Part shown: positions 1 to 6,743 of the stretch, piece by piece
How positions within the stretch are numbered: position 1 is the first letter of the stretch
How the letters are laid out: each line of letters opens with the position of its first letter
Notes under the pieces: model-generated
The model's database searches: none
What the model saw: the letters and a program-made list of their open reading frames with translations, nothing else
Told to the model about the DNA's origin: nothing
NCBI GenBank assembly: GCA_946479905.1
Contig: CAMLIA010000081.1
Coordinates: forward strand, 1 to 17,074
DNA from: an uncultured Frankiales bacterium
GTDB lineage: Bacteria; Actinomycetota; Actinomycetes; Mycobacteriales; SCTD01
Direction: 5' to 3'
Length of the DNA stretch: 17,074 bases
Made by a program: the position numbers and the translations under genes

Positions 1-43
1 CGCACGCGATCGCGCACACCTCCGCGCGGGTGATGTCGCTCAT
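1..43 (-). CDS. ipdB: IpdB, N-terminal fragment (steroid ring-cleaving hydrolase beta subunit)
   Basis: Only the first 14 codons lie in the window; the gene runs off the left edge. The visible peptide begins MSDITRAEVCAIAC, which resembles the start of M. tuberculosis IpdB (TRAEVCAVAC). IpdB pairs with IpdA in the heterotetramer that hydrolytically opens the last steroid ring of COCHEA-CoA, the late step of HIP (C/D-ring) catabolism; the fold is that of a CoA transferase. The ATG at 43 is preceded by a GAGGGGG ribosome site (51-57). The ipdA gene on the same strand fixes the identity well despite the short fragment. Unusually, 157 bp of palindrome-rich DNA separates the two genes, so ipdB is not translationally coupled to ipdA. 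Confidence 0.8.
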   Translation of the reverse strand, partial: MSDITRAEVCAIAC

Positions 44-62
44 GCGCTCGCCCCCTCATCGG

Positions 63-190
63 CGATCTTTGCCCATCGGGTGCCCGAGCCGAGCGTGACG
101 GTCGGGCAATGATCGACGGCTGGCCGACCTCCGGACGTGATCATTGCCCGGGGCGGGCGCGCGGGTCGGGCGCCAGCCGGGCAAAGATCG
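63..190. repeat. Pair of inverted 52-bp palindromic elements between ipdA and ipdB
   Basis: The gap holds four copies of an 11-12 base arm: CGATCTTTGCCC (63-74), GGGCAATGATCG (104-115), GATCATTGCCC (139-149) and GGGCAAAGATCG (179-190). Segments 63-115 and 139-190 are copies of one element in opposite orientation. Reverse-complementing the first and aligning it to the second without gaps gives about 39 of 52 identical bases, with perfect 12-base ends. Outermost and innermost arms pair perfectly, while the two local hairpins each carry one mismatch. The segment lies inside what should be one operon, so it may act as an attenuator, mRNA-processing site or mobile miniature repeat. No coding capacity was recognised. 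Confidence 0.8.
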
Positions 191-200
191 TCGCGGGGGG

Positions 201-1052
201 TCATGCCGAGGCCGCCTTGCGCTCGTCGTGCCACTGCTTCACCGAGGCGTCGTAGTCCGGTGCCTTCAGGAAGCGCTCCTCGAACGCCTTCCAGAGCTCC
301 GGGTCCTTCGCGGCGGTGACGTACTCCTTCTGGAACGGCTCGTCGCGCTCGTAGTCGGGGACGCAGCTCGTGAAGTGCGCGCCCCCCGGAGCCTCGACCA
401 CGCCGTGCACCATCCACCGGGCGATCCGTCGCCGGGTCAGCTCGCCGAGGTCGTCTGTGATCCGCTCACACGACAGGTACGCCCGCTCGGCGGCCTGGCA
501 GAACAGGTCGTCGAAGTAGAGGTCCGGGCCGTGGAAGGCCGCGTTGCCGCGGGCATCGGCGACGTTGAGGTGCACCAGTGCCGCATCGAGGTGCAGAGCG
601 GGTACGGCGAGCAGGTCGCCGCTGCCGTAGGGGTCCGCCACGGTGCGCAGCGACGGGTCGTAGGTGACGACGTCCGATCCGAGTCCTGCGCGGGTGGGGA
701 GGAACGGCAGCTTGAGGGAGGCGGCGTACAGGCCCCACTGCACCATGCCCTCATCCCACTCCTGCACATCGATCGCGCCGGCCTTGCGCGCGGCCTGGAA
801 GTGCGGCTCGAGCGGGATGGAGTCCAGCGACACGAAGCCGTAGACGAGCTTCTTCACCTTGCCCGCGGCGCACAGCAGGCCGACGTCCGGGCCGCCGTAG
901 GACACGACGGTGAGGTCGCGCAGGTCGGAGCGCAGGATCGCGCGGATCAGGCTCATCGGCTTGCGCCGCGAGCCCCAGCCGCCGATGCCGATGGTCATGC
1001 CCGAGCGCAGCTCGGCGACCACCTGCTCCTCGGTCATCCGCTTGTCCGCCAC
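201..1052 (-). CDS. ipdA: IpdA, steroid ring-cleaving hydrolase alpha subunit
   Basis: The 283-residue protein has the CoA-transferase family I fold of IpdA. Strong landmarks shared with M. tuberculosis IpdA are LRSGMTIGIGGWGSRRKPM near residues 15-33, the SYGGPD and LLCAAGKVKK segments (51-68), GFVSLDS, LPFLPTRAGLGS, YFDDLF and VEAPGGAHFTS. Glu101 in the WDEGM segment probably corresponds to the catalytic glutamate of IpdAB. In that family the enzyme hydrolyses a carbon-carbon bond in the last steroid ring and does not transfer CoA. The GTG start at 1052 is chosen because AGGAG lies at 1062-1066 and because it overlaps the upstream fadE stop (TAGTG). An upstream ATG at 1121 would run into that gene. 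Likely KstR2-controlled from the promoter near 3923. Confidence 0.93.
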   Translation of the reverse strand: MADKRMTEEQVVAELRSGMTIGIGGWGSRRKPMSLIRAILRSDLRDLTVVSYGGPDVGLLCAAGKVKKLVYGFVSLDSIPLEPHFQAARKAGAIDVQEWDEGMVQWGLYAASLKLPFLPTRAGLGSDVVTYDPSLRTVADPYGSGDLLAVPALHLDAALVHLNVADARGNAAFHGPDLYFDDLFCQAAERAYLSCERITDDLGELTRRRIARWMVHGVVEAPGGAHFTSCVPDYERDEPFQKEYVTAAKDPELWKAFEERFLKAPDYDASVKQWHDERKAASA

Positions 1053-1924
1053 TAGGTGCCACTCCTGTCGAAGGCCAGCTGCTTGAGGTCCTTGCTGTCC
1101 GCGGCGAGCGCCGTCGTCCACGCCCGCTTGAAGTAGAGGTGGGCGTCGTGCTCCCAGGTGAAGCCGATCCCGCCGAAGAGCTGGATCGCCTCACCCGTGA
1201 CCGTCACGAACGCCTCGGCCGCCAGTGCACGCGCCAGCGGCGCGACGACGGCGAAGTCGTCGGGCTCGGAGGCGGCGTACCAGGTGGTGGACCGCGCGGC
1301 CTCGAGCAGGACCGTGAGGTCGGCGACCTTGTGGCGCAGGGCCTGGAACGACCCGAGCGGCCGGCCGAACTGGGTGCGCACGAGCAGGTGCTCGACGACC
1401 AGCTCGAGCACCCGCTGGGACGCCCCGATCGACTCGGCGGCCAGCGCCAGGTGCAGCAGGTCCCTTGCGTGATCGGCGTTCCCGACGCTCTCGCCGCCGC
1501 CGTGCGTCACCGTCGCGGCCGGCCGGGTGAGGTCGAGCGTGTCGACCGGGGTCGCGGTGAAGTCGCGGACCAGCAAGGCGTCTTCGCCGCGGAGGTCGAG
1601 CAGCAGGTCGGCACCTGCCGCGTGCGGGACGACGTCGTCGGTCTGCACGGCGGCGGTCAGCGAGCCGTCGGCGAGGCCGGGGTCCCGGGTGACGGCCGCG
1701 GTGACCACGGTCGGGAGGTACGGCGCGCGCAGCAGCACCCGGCCGGTCTCCTCGAGCACGGTGGCCGTCCACGACAGCGGCGCCTCGACGGGCAGCGACG
1801 TCAGGCCCATCTCGGTGGCGAGCCGCTTCCAGATCGCCGGGTCGTCCGCCAGGTTGCTGCGGACCGGCGCGTTGTCCTCGAGCAGGTCGCGCGTCGCCGC
1901 GCGCAGGTCGTCGACCTCCGTCAT
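1052..1924 (-). CDS. Short acyl-CoA dehydrogenase subunit (FadE32/FadE33-like), probable partner chain
   Basis: The 290-residue protein is about 90 residues shorter than a standard acyl-CoA dehydrogenase. It keeps the C-terminal FAD and tetramer segments: RTQFGRPLGSFQA (183-195) and GGIGFTWEHDAHLYFKRA (251-268). The N-terminal half is degenerate, and the catalytic-base segment seen in its neighbours (FERG or HERV) is missing. This is the form of the non-catalytic chain in actinobacterial alpha2beta2 steroid dehydrogenases. Its ATG overlaps the fadE30 stop (ATGA at 1921-1924), and its own TAG overlaps the ipdA start. The tight coupling suggests it works with FadE30 in HIP-CoA degradation, although mycobacterial FadE30 is not known to me as a heteromer. 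The choice between FadE32 and FadE33 is uncertain. Confidence 0.85.
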   Translation of the reverse strand: MTEVDDLRAATRDLLEDNAPVRSNLADDPAIWKRLATEMGLTSLPVEAPLSWTATVLEETGRVLLRAPYLPTVVTAAVTRDPGLADGSLTAAVQTDDVVPHAAGADLLLDLRGEDALLVRDFTATPVDTLDLTRPAATVTHGGGESVGNADHARDLLHLALAAESIGASQRVLELVVEHLLVRTQFGRPLGSFQALRHKVADLTVLLEAARSTTWYAASEPDDFAVVAPLARALAAEAFVTVTGEAIQLFGGIGFTWEHDAHLYFKRAWTTALAADSKDLKQLAFDRSGT

Positions 1925-3069
1925 GTGGCGGTCCAGGTGTCGCGGGGGAGCTTCCAGAGCCGCTCGGCGATGACGTTGCGCTGGATCTCGCTGCTGCCGC
2001 CGTAGATGGTGTCGGAGCGCGTGAAGAGGAAGAGGTTCTGCAGTGGCGTCAGCTCGCCGTCGGTGAGCATCGCGGACGGTCCGGCGACCTTCACGGCGAG
2101 CTCGCCGAGGTGCTTGTGCCACGGCGCCCAGAGCAGCTTGTTGACGTTCGCCTCGACGCCGGTGCTGGCCGCGGCGTCGCTCGACAGCGTGCGCAGCGCC
2201 TGGTGCTTCAGCACCTGCAGCGACGCCCAGGCGTCGATGAGCTCCGTGCGGTGCTTGTCGAACGACGCGTTGCTTCGAGCGAGCGCCAGCACCTCGTCGT
2301 ACTCCCTGGTGAAGCCCACCTGCTGGCCCAGGGTGGAGACGCCGCGCTCGAAGGCGAGCAGGCCCATGGCGACCTTCCAGCCGTCGCCGGGCTCGCCGAC
2401 GACGTTGTCGGCGGCGGTCACCGCGTCGTCGAAGAAGACCTCGTTGAACTCGCTCGTGCCGGTGAGCTGCACGATCGGGCGGACCTCGATGCCCGGCTGG
2501 TCCATGGGGACGAGCAGGAAGCTGAGGCCCTTGTGCCGGCTCGAGGACGGGTCGGTGCGGGCGATGACGAAGCACCAGTGCGCGAGGTGCGCGAGCGACG
2601 TCCAGGTCTTCTGGCCGTTCACGACCCACTGGCCGTCGCGCAGCTCTGCGCGAGTGCGCACCCCGGCGAGGTCGGACCCGGCGTTGGGCTCGGAGTAGCC
2701 CTGGCACCACAGGTCGGTCCCGGCGAGGATGCCGGGGAGGAAGCGGTCCTTCTGCTCCTGGGTGCCGAACGCGATGATCGTCGGCCCGGCGAGCTGCTCG
2801 CCGAGGTGGTTGATGCGCGCGGGGCCGCCGGCCTTGGCGTACTCCTCGTAGAAGACGACCTGCTCCTCGATCGAGCAGCCCCGGCCGCCGACCTCCTTCG
2901 GCCAGCCGATGCCGATCCACCTGCCGGCCGCGAGCTCCTTCTCCCAGGCCATCCGGAGCTCGACGTTCTCGTGCTCGCGGCCGGGTCCGCCGGTGCCGAC
3001 CAGGGGAGCGAACTCGCCGGTGAGGTGCTCCGCGAGCCAGCCGGCCACCTCTTCCCGGAAGGCGCTCAT
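1921..3069 (-). CDS. fadE30: FadE30-like acyl-CoA dehydrogenase of HIP-CoA catabolism
   Basis: This full-length acyl-CoA dehydrogenase (382 residues) closely resembles M. tuberculosis FadE30 (Rv3560c). Shared stretches include GEFAPLVGTGGPGREHE (18-34), LWCQGYSEPNAGSDLA (120-135), WTSLAHLAHWCFVIART (156-172) and PIVQLTGTSEFNEVFFDDA (198-216). Glu241 in the AFERGVSTLGQQ segment is the expected catalytic base, and the C terminus has the usual DTIYGGSSEIQRN motif. In the known pathway FadE30 introduces a double bond in the CoA thioester of the HIP intermediate after FadD3 activation. The ATG at 3069 overlaps the SDR stop (ATGA), and the gene ends by overlapping the short fadE. All three should be co-transcribed from the KstR2-type promoter. 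Confidence 0.93.
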   Translation of the reverse strand: MSAFREEVAGWLAEHLTGEFAPLVGTGGPGREHENVELRMAWEKELAAGRWIGIGWPKEVGGRGCSIEEQVVFYEEYAKAGGPARINHLGEQLAGPTIIAFGTQEQKDRFLPGILAGTDLWCQGYSEPNAGSDLAGVRTRAELRDGQWVVNGQKTWTSLAHLAHWCFVIARTDPSSSRHKGLSFLLVPMDQPGIEVRPIVQLTGTSEFNEVFFDDAVTAADNVVGEPGDGWKVAMGLLAFERGVSTLGQQVGFTREYDEVLALARSNASFDKHRTELIDAWASLQVLKHQALRTLSSDAAASTGVEANVNKLLWAPWHKHLGELAVKVAGPSAMLTDGELTPLQNLFLFTRSDTIYGGSSEIQRNVIAERLWKLPRDTWTAT

Positions 3070-3923
3070 GACCCGTAGACGGGGGCCGGCTCCGGTGCCT
3101 GGGCGAGCAGCCGCTCGACCGCCGGACCGATCTCCTCGACGGGCCACCGGTCGCCGCGGTCCTCGCGCGGCCCGTGCTGCCAGCCGTCGGCAACGGAGAT
3201 GATGCCGGCCTCGACCTCGAAGACCCGGCCGGTGACCTGGCACTCCGCCGACGCAAGCCAGACGACCAGCGGGGAGACGTTGGCCGGGTCCATCGGGTCG
3301 AAGCCGCTCTCCGGCTTCGCCATGGTCTGCGCGAAGACGACCTCCGTCATCGGGGTGCGGGCCGCGGGGGCGATCGCGTTCAGCTTCACCCCGAACCGGC
3401 TGAACTCGACGGCGGCGACCTGCGTCATCGCCACGACGCCTGCCTTGGCCGCGGCGTAGTTGCCCTGACCGACCGAGCCGAGCAGGCCGGCGCCGGAGGA
3501 GGTGTTGACCACGCGTGCCTCGATGGGGTTGCCGGCCTTCGACTGCTCCCGCCAGTACGCCGCCGCGTGCCGGAGCGGGACGAAGTGGCCCTTCAGGTCG
3601 ACCTTGAGGACGAGGTCCCACTCCTCCTCGCTCATGTTGACGAGCATCCGGTCGCGGACGAGTCCGGCGTTGTTGACCAGCGCGTCGAGCCGGCCGAACT
3701 CCGCAACAGCGGCCTTGACGAGGTCGGAGCCGTAGGACCAGTCGCTGACGTCGCCCTTGCTCACGACGCACTCGCCGCCGGCCTCGCGGACGAGCGCGGC
3801 CGTCTCGTCGGCGGAGTCGCCCATGTCGTTGACGACGACGCGGTCGCCGTGCTGCGCGAACGCGAGCGCGTGCGCCCGGCCGATGCCCTGCCCTGCCCCA
3901 GTGACGATCACGACCCTGCTCAC
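3066..3923 (-). CDS. Short-chain dehydrogenase of the KstR2/HIP cluster (Rv3548c-like)
   Basis: The classical SDR signature is complete: TGAGQGIG (8-15), NNAG (85-88), a serine in NTSSGAG (about 143), and Tyr156 with Lys160 in the YxxxK motif. It probably oxidises a hydroxyl group on a CoA-linked HIP intermediate with NAD. The whole sequence, including the GVKLNAIAPAARTPMTE, AKPESGFDPMDPANVSPLVVWL and terminal PVYGS regions, most resembles the M. tuberculosis Rv3548c type; IpdF (Rv3559c) is the alternative. Two GTG codons could start it (3929, 3923). I chose 3923 (285 residues) because the hexamer TAGGTT (3935-3930) lies exactly six bases before it, the geometry of a leaderless transcript. 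No ribosome site is visible for either. First gene of the minus-strand operon. Confidence 0.85.
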   Translation of the reverse strand: MSRVVIVTGAGQGIGRAHALAFAQHGDRVVVNDMGDSADETAALVREAGGECVVSKGDVSDWSYGSDLVKAAVAEFGRLDALVNNAGLVRDRMLVNMSEEEWDLVLKVDLKGHFVPLRHAAAYWREQSKAGNPIEARVVNTSSGAGLLGSVGQGNYAAAKAGVVAMTQVAAVEFSRFGVKLNAIAPAARTPMTEVVFAQTMAKPESGFDPMDPANVSPLVVWLASAECQVTGRVFEVEAGIISVADGWQHGPREDRGDRWPVEEIGPAVERLLAQAPEPAPVYGS

Positions 3924-3935
3924 GGCCACAACCTA
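3924..3935 (-). promoter_or_regulatory. -10 element of the SDR-fadE30-ipdAB operon (leaderless)
   Basis: On the minus strand TAGGTT (3935-3930) fits the actinobacterial TANNNT hexamer and is followed by six bases (GTGGCC) and GTG at 3923. Transcription would therefore begin at or next to the start codon. No clear -35 is visible. The hexamer overlaps the KstR2 operator by one base. Confidence 0.6.
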
Positions 3936-3948
3936 GCAAGCGCTTGGT
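3935..3948. promoter_or_regulatory. KstR2 operator, 14-bp palindrome
   Basis: AGCAAGCGCTTGGT matches the published KstR2 consensus AnCAAGnnCTTGnT at every fixed base. KstR2 is a TetR-family repressor of the HIP-pathway regulon, released by HIP-CoA. The site sits in the 45-bp gap between the divergent SDR and fadE operons. It touches the minus-strand -10 hexamer and lies just upstream of the plus-strand one, so a single dimer could block both directions. The kstR2 gene is not in this window. Confidence 0.9.
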
Positions 3949-3956
3949 TGTCCGGC

Positions 3957-3968
3957 TACTCTGCGGCC
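3957..3968 (+). promoter_or_regulatory. -10 element of the plus-strand fadE operon (leaderless)
   Basis: TACTCT (3957-3962) fits TANNNT and is followed by six bases (GCGGCC) and ATG at 3969, mirroring the geometry on the opposite strand. No ribosome site precedes the ATG, which supports a leaderless transcript. The KstR2 operator ends nine bases upstream of the hexamer, within RNA polymerase's footprint. Confidence 0.6.
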
Positions 3969-5126
3969 ATGCAGCACATGGCGCTGACCGACGAGCAGCG
4001 GGCCCTGCAGCAGGAGCTCCGCGCCTACTTCGAGCGGATGCTCACGCCGGAGGTCCGGCGCGAGCTCGGGGGCGAGGGGGACAACCCCGAGCTGTTCCGC
4101 GAGCTGGTCCGGCAGATCGGCAGGGACGGCTGGCTCGGCCTCGGCTGGCCCAAGGAGTACGGCGGTGGCGGCGCGTCGGCGTACGAGCAGCTGATCCTGT
4201 TCACCGAGGTGCAGCGCGCAGGGGCGCCGTTCCCGTTCGTGACCGTCAACACGGTCGGTCCGACGATCATGGCGTTCGGCACGCAGGAGCAGAAGGACCG
4301 CTTCCTGCCGGGGATCCTCGCGGGTGAGGACGTGTGGGCGATCGGCTACACCGAGCCCAACGCCGGCACCGATCTGGCGTCGCTCCGGACCCGCGCGGTG
4401 CTCGACGGCGACGAGTGGGTCATCGACGGCAACAAGGTCTACACGTCCGGTGCGGGCCACTCCGACTACATCTGGCTCGCGTGCCGGACGAACCCCGACG
4501 TCCCGAAGCACCAGGGCATCTCCATCATCGTGTGCCCGACGTCGTCGCCCGGGTTCACCTGGACGCCGCTGCACACGGTCGGCGGCAACACGACGTCGAC
4601 GACCTACTACGACGGTGTGCGAGTGCCGCGCGAGAACATCATCGGCGAGGTCGACGCGGGCTGGAAGCTGCTCACCTCCCAGCTCAACCACGAGCGGGTG
4701 GGGCTCGCGGCGATGAGCGGTCGCACCGAGGCGCTGTGGGAGATCGTGCGCGACTGGTGCGTCGAGACGGGCATTGCCGGAGAGCCGTGGGTGCAGGCGG
4801 ACCTGGCGCGGACCTACGCCCAGGTCGAGGCGATGAAGCTGCTCAACTGGAAGCTGACCGGCGCGGTCGAGGCCGGCGAGGTCGAGGTGGCCGGAGCGTC
4901 GGCGGCCAAGGTCTTCGGGACGGAGACGCACGCAGCCGTGTGCCGGACGCTGTTCGACCTGCTGGGGTCGGCCGGTGCCCGGCGCGGCGCTGCCGGCATC
5001 GCCGACGGGCGCGTCGAGACGCTCACCCGGGGCGCGATCGTCAACACCTTCGGAGGCGGCGTGAACGAGGTGCTGCGCGACCTCATCGCGGTGGCCGGAC
5101 TCGGGATGCCGAGGGGCTCGCGATGA
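3969..5126 (+). CDS. Acyl-CoA dehydrogenase catalytic subunit, FadE26/FadE29-like (steroid side-chain type)
   Basis: The 385-residue protein shares many blocks with the mycobacterial steroid side-chain dehydrogenases FadE26 (ChsE4) and FadE29 (ChsE2). These include ALTDEQRALQQELRAYF (5-21), GRDGWLGLGWPKEYGG (51-66), AIGYTEPNAGTDLASLRT (124-141), DYIWLACRTNP (166-176), TFGGGVNEVLRD near the C terminus and a final MPRGSR. Glu242 in LNHERVG aligns with the catalytic Glu247 of FadE26. In that family the chain forms an alpha2beta2 enzyme with a shorter FadE that dehydrogenates steroid side-chain CoA esters. The next gene overlaps at ATGA and is that partner. The ATG at 3969 fits the leaderless promoter; the ATG at 3978 is possible. 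Substrate is uncertain: a KstR2 site suggests HIP-pathway expression, whereas the homologues act earlier. Confidence 0.88.
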   Translation: MQHMALTDEQRALQQELRAYFERMLTPEVRRELGGEGDNPELFRELVRQIGRDGWLGLGWPKEYGGGGASAYEQLILFTEVQRAGAPFPFVTVNTVGPTIMAFGTQEQKDRFLPGILAGEDVWAIGYTEPNAGTDLASLRTRAVLDGDEWVIDGNKVYTSGAGHSDYIWLACRTNPDVPKHQGISIIVCPTSSPGFTWTPLHTVGGNTTSTTYYDGVRVPRENIIGEVDAGWKLLTSQLNHERVGLAAMSGRTEALWEIVRDWCVETGIAGEPWVQADLARTYAQVEAMKLLNWKLTGAVEAGEVEVAGASAAKVFGTETHAAVCRTLFDLLGSAGARRGAAGIADGRVETLTRGAIVNTFGGGVNEVLRDLIAVAGLGMPRGSR

Positions 5127-6061
5127 CCCCGGAGCAGGAAGCCCTCGTCGGGCTCGCGGCGGACATCTTCGCCGGCCGGACGTCGAACGAGCAGCTGGCC
5201 GCGGTCGAGCGGTCCCCCGAGAGGTGGGACGCCGCCCTCTGGAAGGAGCTGGCGGACGCCGGGCTGCTCGGCATCGCCGTGCCCGAGGCGCTCGGCGGCG
5301 CCGGGCTCGGGCTGCTCGAGGTCTGCCTGCTGCTCGAGCAGCAGGGGCGGTTCCTCGCGCCGGTGCCGCTGTGGGAGACGCTGTCCGCCGCGCTGCTGCT
5401 CGAGGGCGCTGCCGCGGAGGAGTGGTTGCCGCGGGTGGCGTCGGGTGAGGTGCGGCTGTCCGTGGCCCCGGCGCTCGACGGGTCCGACGGGCTGGTGACC
5501 GGGCCGTTCGACGCGGTCGTGCAGGTCGACGGCTCGTCGGTGGTCCTCGCCACGTCGGTGCAGGCGGCCCAGGTCGAGACGACGACGCACGCGCTCGGCT
5601 ACGACATCGCCGGCGCGACCACGTCACCGCTGGACGTCCCTGTCGAGCGGGTGCAGGACGTCGTGCGGGTCGCGCTGTCCGCCGTGCAGCTCGGGGTCGC
5701 GGATGCCGGCGTCTTCGAGGCGGCGAAGCACCTGACCGGGCGCGAGCAGTTCGGGCGCCCGCTGGGGACCTTCCAGGCCACCCAGCAGCAGCTGGCCGAC
5801 TGCTACTGCGACGTCCAGGCCATGCGCGCGACGCTCGGCCAGGCGGTCTTCACGATGGAGCGCCGCGACGTCGACGTCGCGGCCTGGTGGGCGACCGACG
5901 CCGGCGAGCGCATCCAGCACACCGTCCAGCACGTGCACGGTGGCCTCGGCGCGGACATCACCTACCCCGTCCACCGCCGGCTGCTGTGGACGATGCGCAC
6001 CAACGCCCTGCTCGGCGGCCCGTCCCGCCAGCTGGTGAGGCTCGGCGCCGCCCTGGTCTGA
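5123..6061 (+). CDS. Acyl-CoA dehydrogenase partner subunit, FadE27/FadE28-like
   Basis: The 312-residue short acyl-CoA dehydrogenase chain starts at an ATG that overlaps the upstream stop. It keeps the tetramer and FAD segment GREQFGRPLGTFQATQQQLAD (206-226) and the C-terminal HVHGGLGADITYPVHR (270-285) and LLGGPSRQL blocks. These match the beta chains FadE28 (ChsE1) and FadE27 (ChsE5), in which the same histidine- and glycine-rich segment occurs. The middle region is shortened, and no catalytic glutamate segment is present. It is therefore expected to form a heterotetramer with the preceding gene. It is slightly shorter than FadE28 (about 339 residues by memory). The two-gene transcript ends before the palindromic repeats at 6073. 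Confidence 0.87.
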   Translation: MTPEQEALVGLAADIFAGRTSNEQLAAVERSPERWDAALWKELADAGLLGIAVPEALGGAGLGLLEVCLLLEQQGRFLAPVPLWETLSAALLLEGAAAEEWLPRVASGEVRLSVAPALDGSDGLVTGPFDAVVQVDGSSVVLATSVQAAQVETTTHALGYDIAGATTSPLDVPVERVQDVVRVALSAVQLGVADAGVFEAAKHLTGREQFGRPLGTFQATQQQLADCYCDVQAMRATLGQAVFTMERRDVDVAAWWATDAGERIQHTVQHVHGGLGADITYPVHRRLLWTMRTNALLGGPSRQLVRLGAALV

Positions 6062-6072
6062 CGCCGCCGGAG

Positions 6073-6227
6073 CCCCGTGATCAACAGGCCGTTGCCCGGC
6101 GGACCCACCGGCGTGTCGGCCCGGTCATCGCCTGTTGATCTCACGGGGTGCGGCGGGCCCGTGATCAACAGGGCATTGCTTGGCGGACATGCTGGTGTGT
6201 CAGCCCGGCGATCGCCTGTTGATCACG
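6073..6227. repeat. Tandem pair of ~67-bp palindromic elements
   Basis: Copies at 6074-6140 and 6158-6224 align without gaps with 12 differences in 67 bases, in direct orientation with an 84-bp period. Nine of the 12 differences are transitions, and the second copy is more AT-rich. Each copy is bounded by an inverted repeat. Copy 1 pairs CCCCGTGATCAACAGG (6073-6088) with 6131-6148, with one extra base. Copy 2 pairs CGTGATCAACAGG (6160-6172) perfectly with CCTGTTGATCACG (6215-6227). The gap lies between two genes on the same strand, so the hairpins may terminate or process the fadE transcript, or be a nonautonomous repeat family. Nothing else was recognised in the 199-bp gap. Confidence 0.85.
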
Positions 6228-6260
6228 AAGCTCGGACCCGGCGGACTAGTTGCGTAGCGA

Positions 6261-6743
6261 ATGCATCTGTGGGACGGTGGCTGGGTGGCGCTGGACCAGC
6301 TGGTGCGTTCCCTCAACGACCTCTACCGACTGTCGGGGTCCGCGCGCGTGCACGCCGACACCGTCCGGGTCACCGGTGTGCAGATCACCCAGACCGGCCT
6401 GCGCTTCCTGAGCCTCATCGACGACTCGCCCCGCATCAGCGCCTCCGAGCTCGCGGAGAGCGCGGACGTCAGCCAGCCGACGGCCAGCCGGGTGCTGCAG
6501 GTGCTGGAGAACGACGGCCTCGTCGTCCGCCACCAGAGCGACGTCGACGGCCGGGTCAGCCACTACGTCACGACGCCGCAGGGCAGGAAGGCGCTGCAGA
6601 AGGTGCACCGCTACCACGTCGACCGGCTGGCGGAGTCGCTGGCCGACGTCCCTGACGACCGCCGGCACGAGATCGTCGCCGTCGTCGACGAGCTCGTCAC
6701 CCGGTTCACGAGACACGCCAACAGCACGAGGAGAACGGCATGA
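6261..6743 (+). CDS. MarR-family transcriptional regulator of the ksh operon
   Basis: The 160-residue protein has a MarR winged helix-turn-helix. The recognition-helix region is ISASELAESADVSQPTASRVL (59-79), followed by the wing HQSDVDGRVSHYVTT (91-105). Its stop overlaps the kshA start (ATGA at 6740-6743), so the regulator and the oxygenase are translationally coupled. That makes autoregulation and control of the ksh genes the simplest inference, with a steroid or steroid-CoA ligand as one guess. The start is uncertain: ATG 6261 lacks a ribosome site but has TAGTTG (6247-6252) eight bases upstream, while GTG 6285 would give 152 residues. An imperfect dyad TGCGT-N5-ATGCA (6251-6265) overlaps the first ATG and may be the operator. 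In M. tuberculosis ksh genes are under KstR; no KstR motif (TnnAACnnGTTnnA) was found here. Confidence 0.87.
   Translation: MHLWDGGWVALDQLVRSLNDLYRLSGSARVHADTVRVTGVQITQTGLRFLSLIDDSPRISASELAESADVSQPTASRVLQVLENDGLVVRHQSDVDGRVSHYVTTPQGRKALQKVHRYHVDRLAESLADVPDDRRHEIVAVVDELVTRFTRHANSTRRTA

Noticed and set aside
63..190. CRISPR-like array
   Set aside because: Repeats are only 11-12 bases, alternate in orientation and lack regular spacers or cas genes.
201..1052. Generic CoA transferase function for the ipdA product
   Set aside because: The protein matches IpdA, a hydrolase with a CoA-transferase fold; neighbours are HIP-pathway genes.
144..1055. A 303-codon plus-strand open frame opposite ipdA
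   Set aside because: It is an antisense shadow of the GC-rich codon pattern; ipdA on the other strand has clear family motifs and a ribosome site.
3924..3929. GTG at 3929 as the SDR start
   Set aside because: Only bases GTTGT separate it from the hexamer-containing region, and the GTG at 3923 gives the same -10 to start spacing as the divergent gene; not fully excluded.
3933..5627. A 564-codon minus-strand open frame opposite the fadE pair
   Set aside because: Composition is Arg/Ala/Pro/Gly-rich with no domain, and it crosses two genuine genes.
6073..6227. Insertion sequence remnant or CRISPR
   Set aside because: No transposase remnant or target duplication was seen; there are just two copies, each itself a palindrome.
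6062..6260. KstR operator (TnnAACnnGTTnnA) upstream of the ksh operon
   Set aside because: AAC and GTT occur in the palindromes but not with the required two-base spacing.
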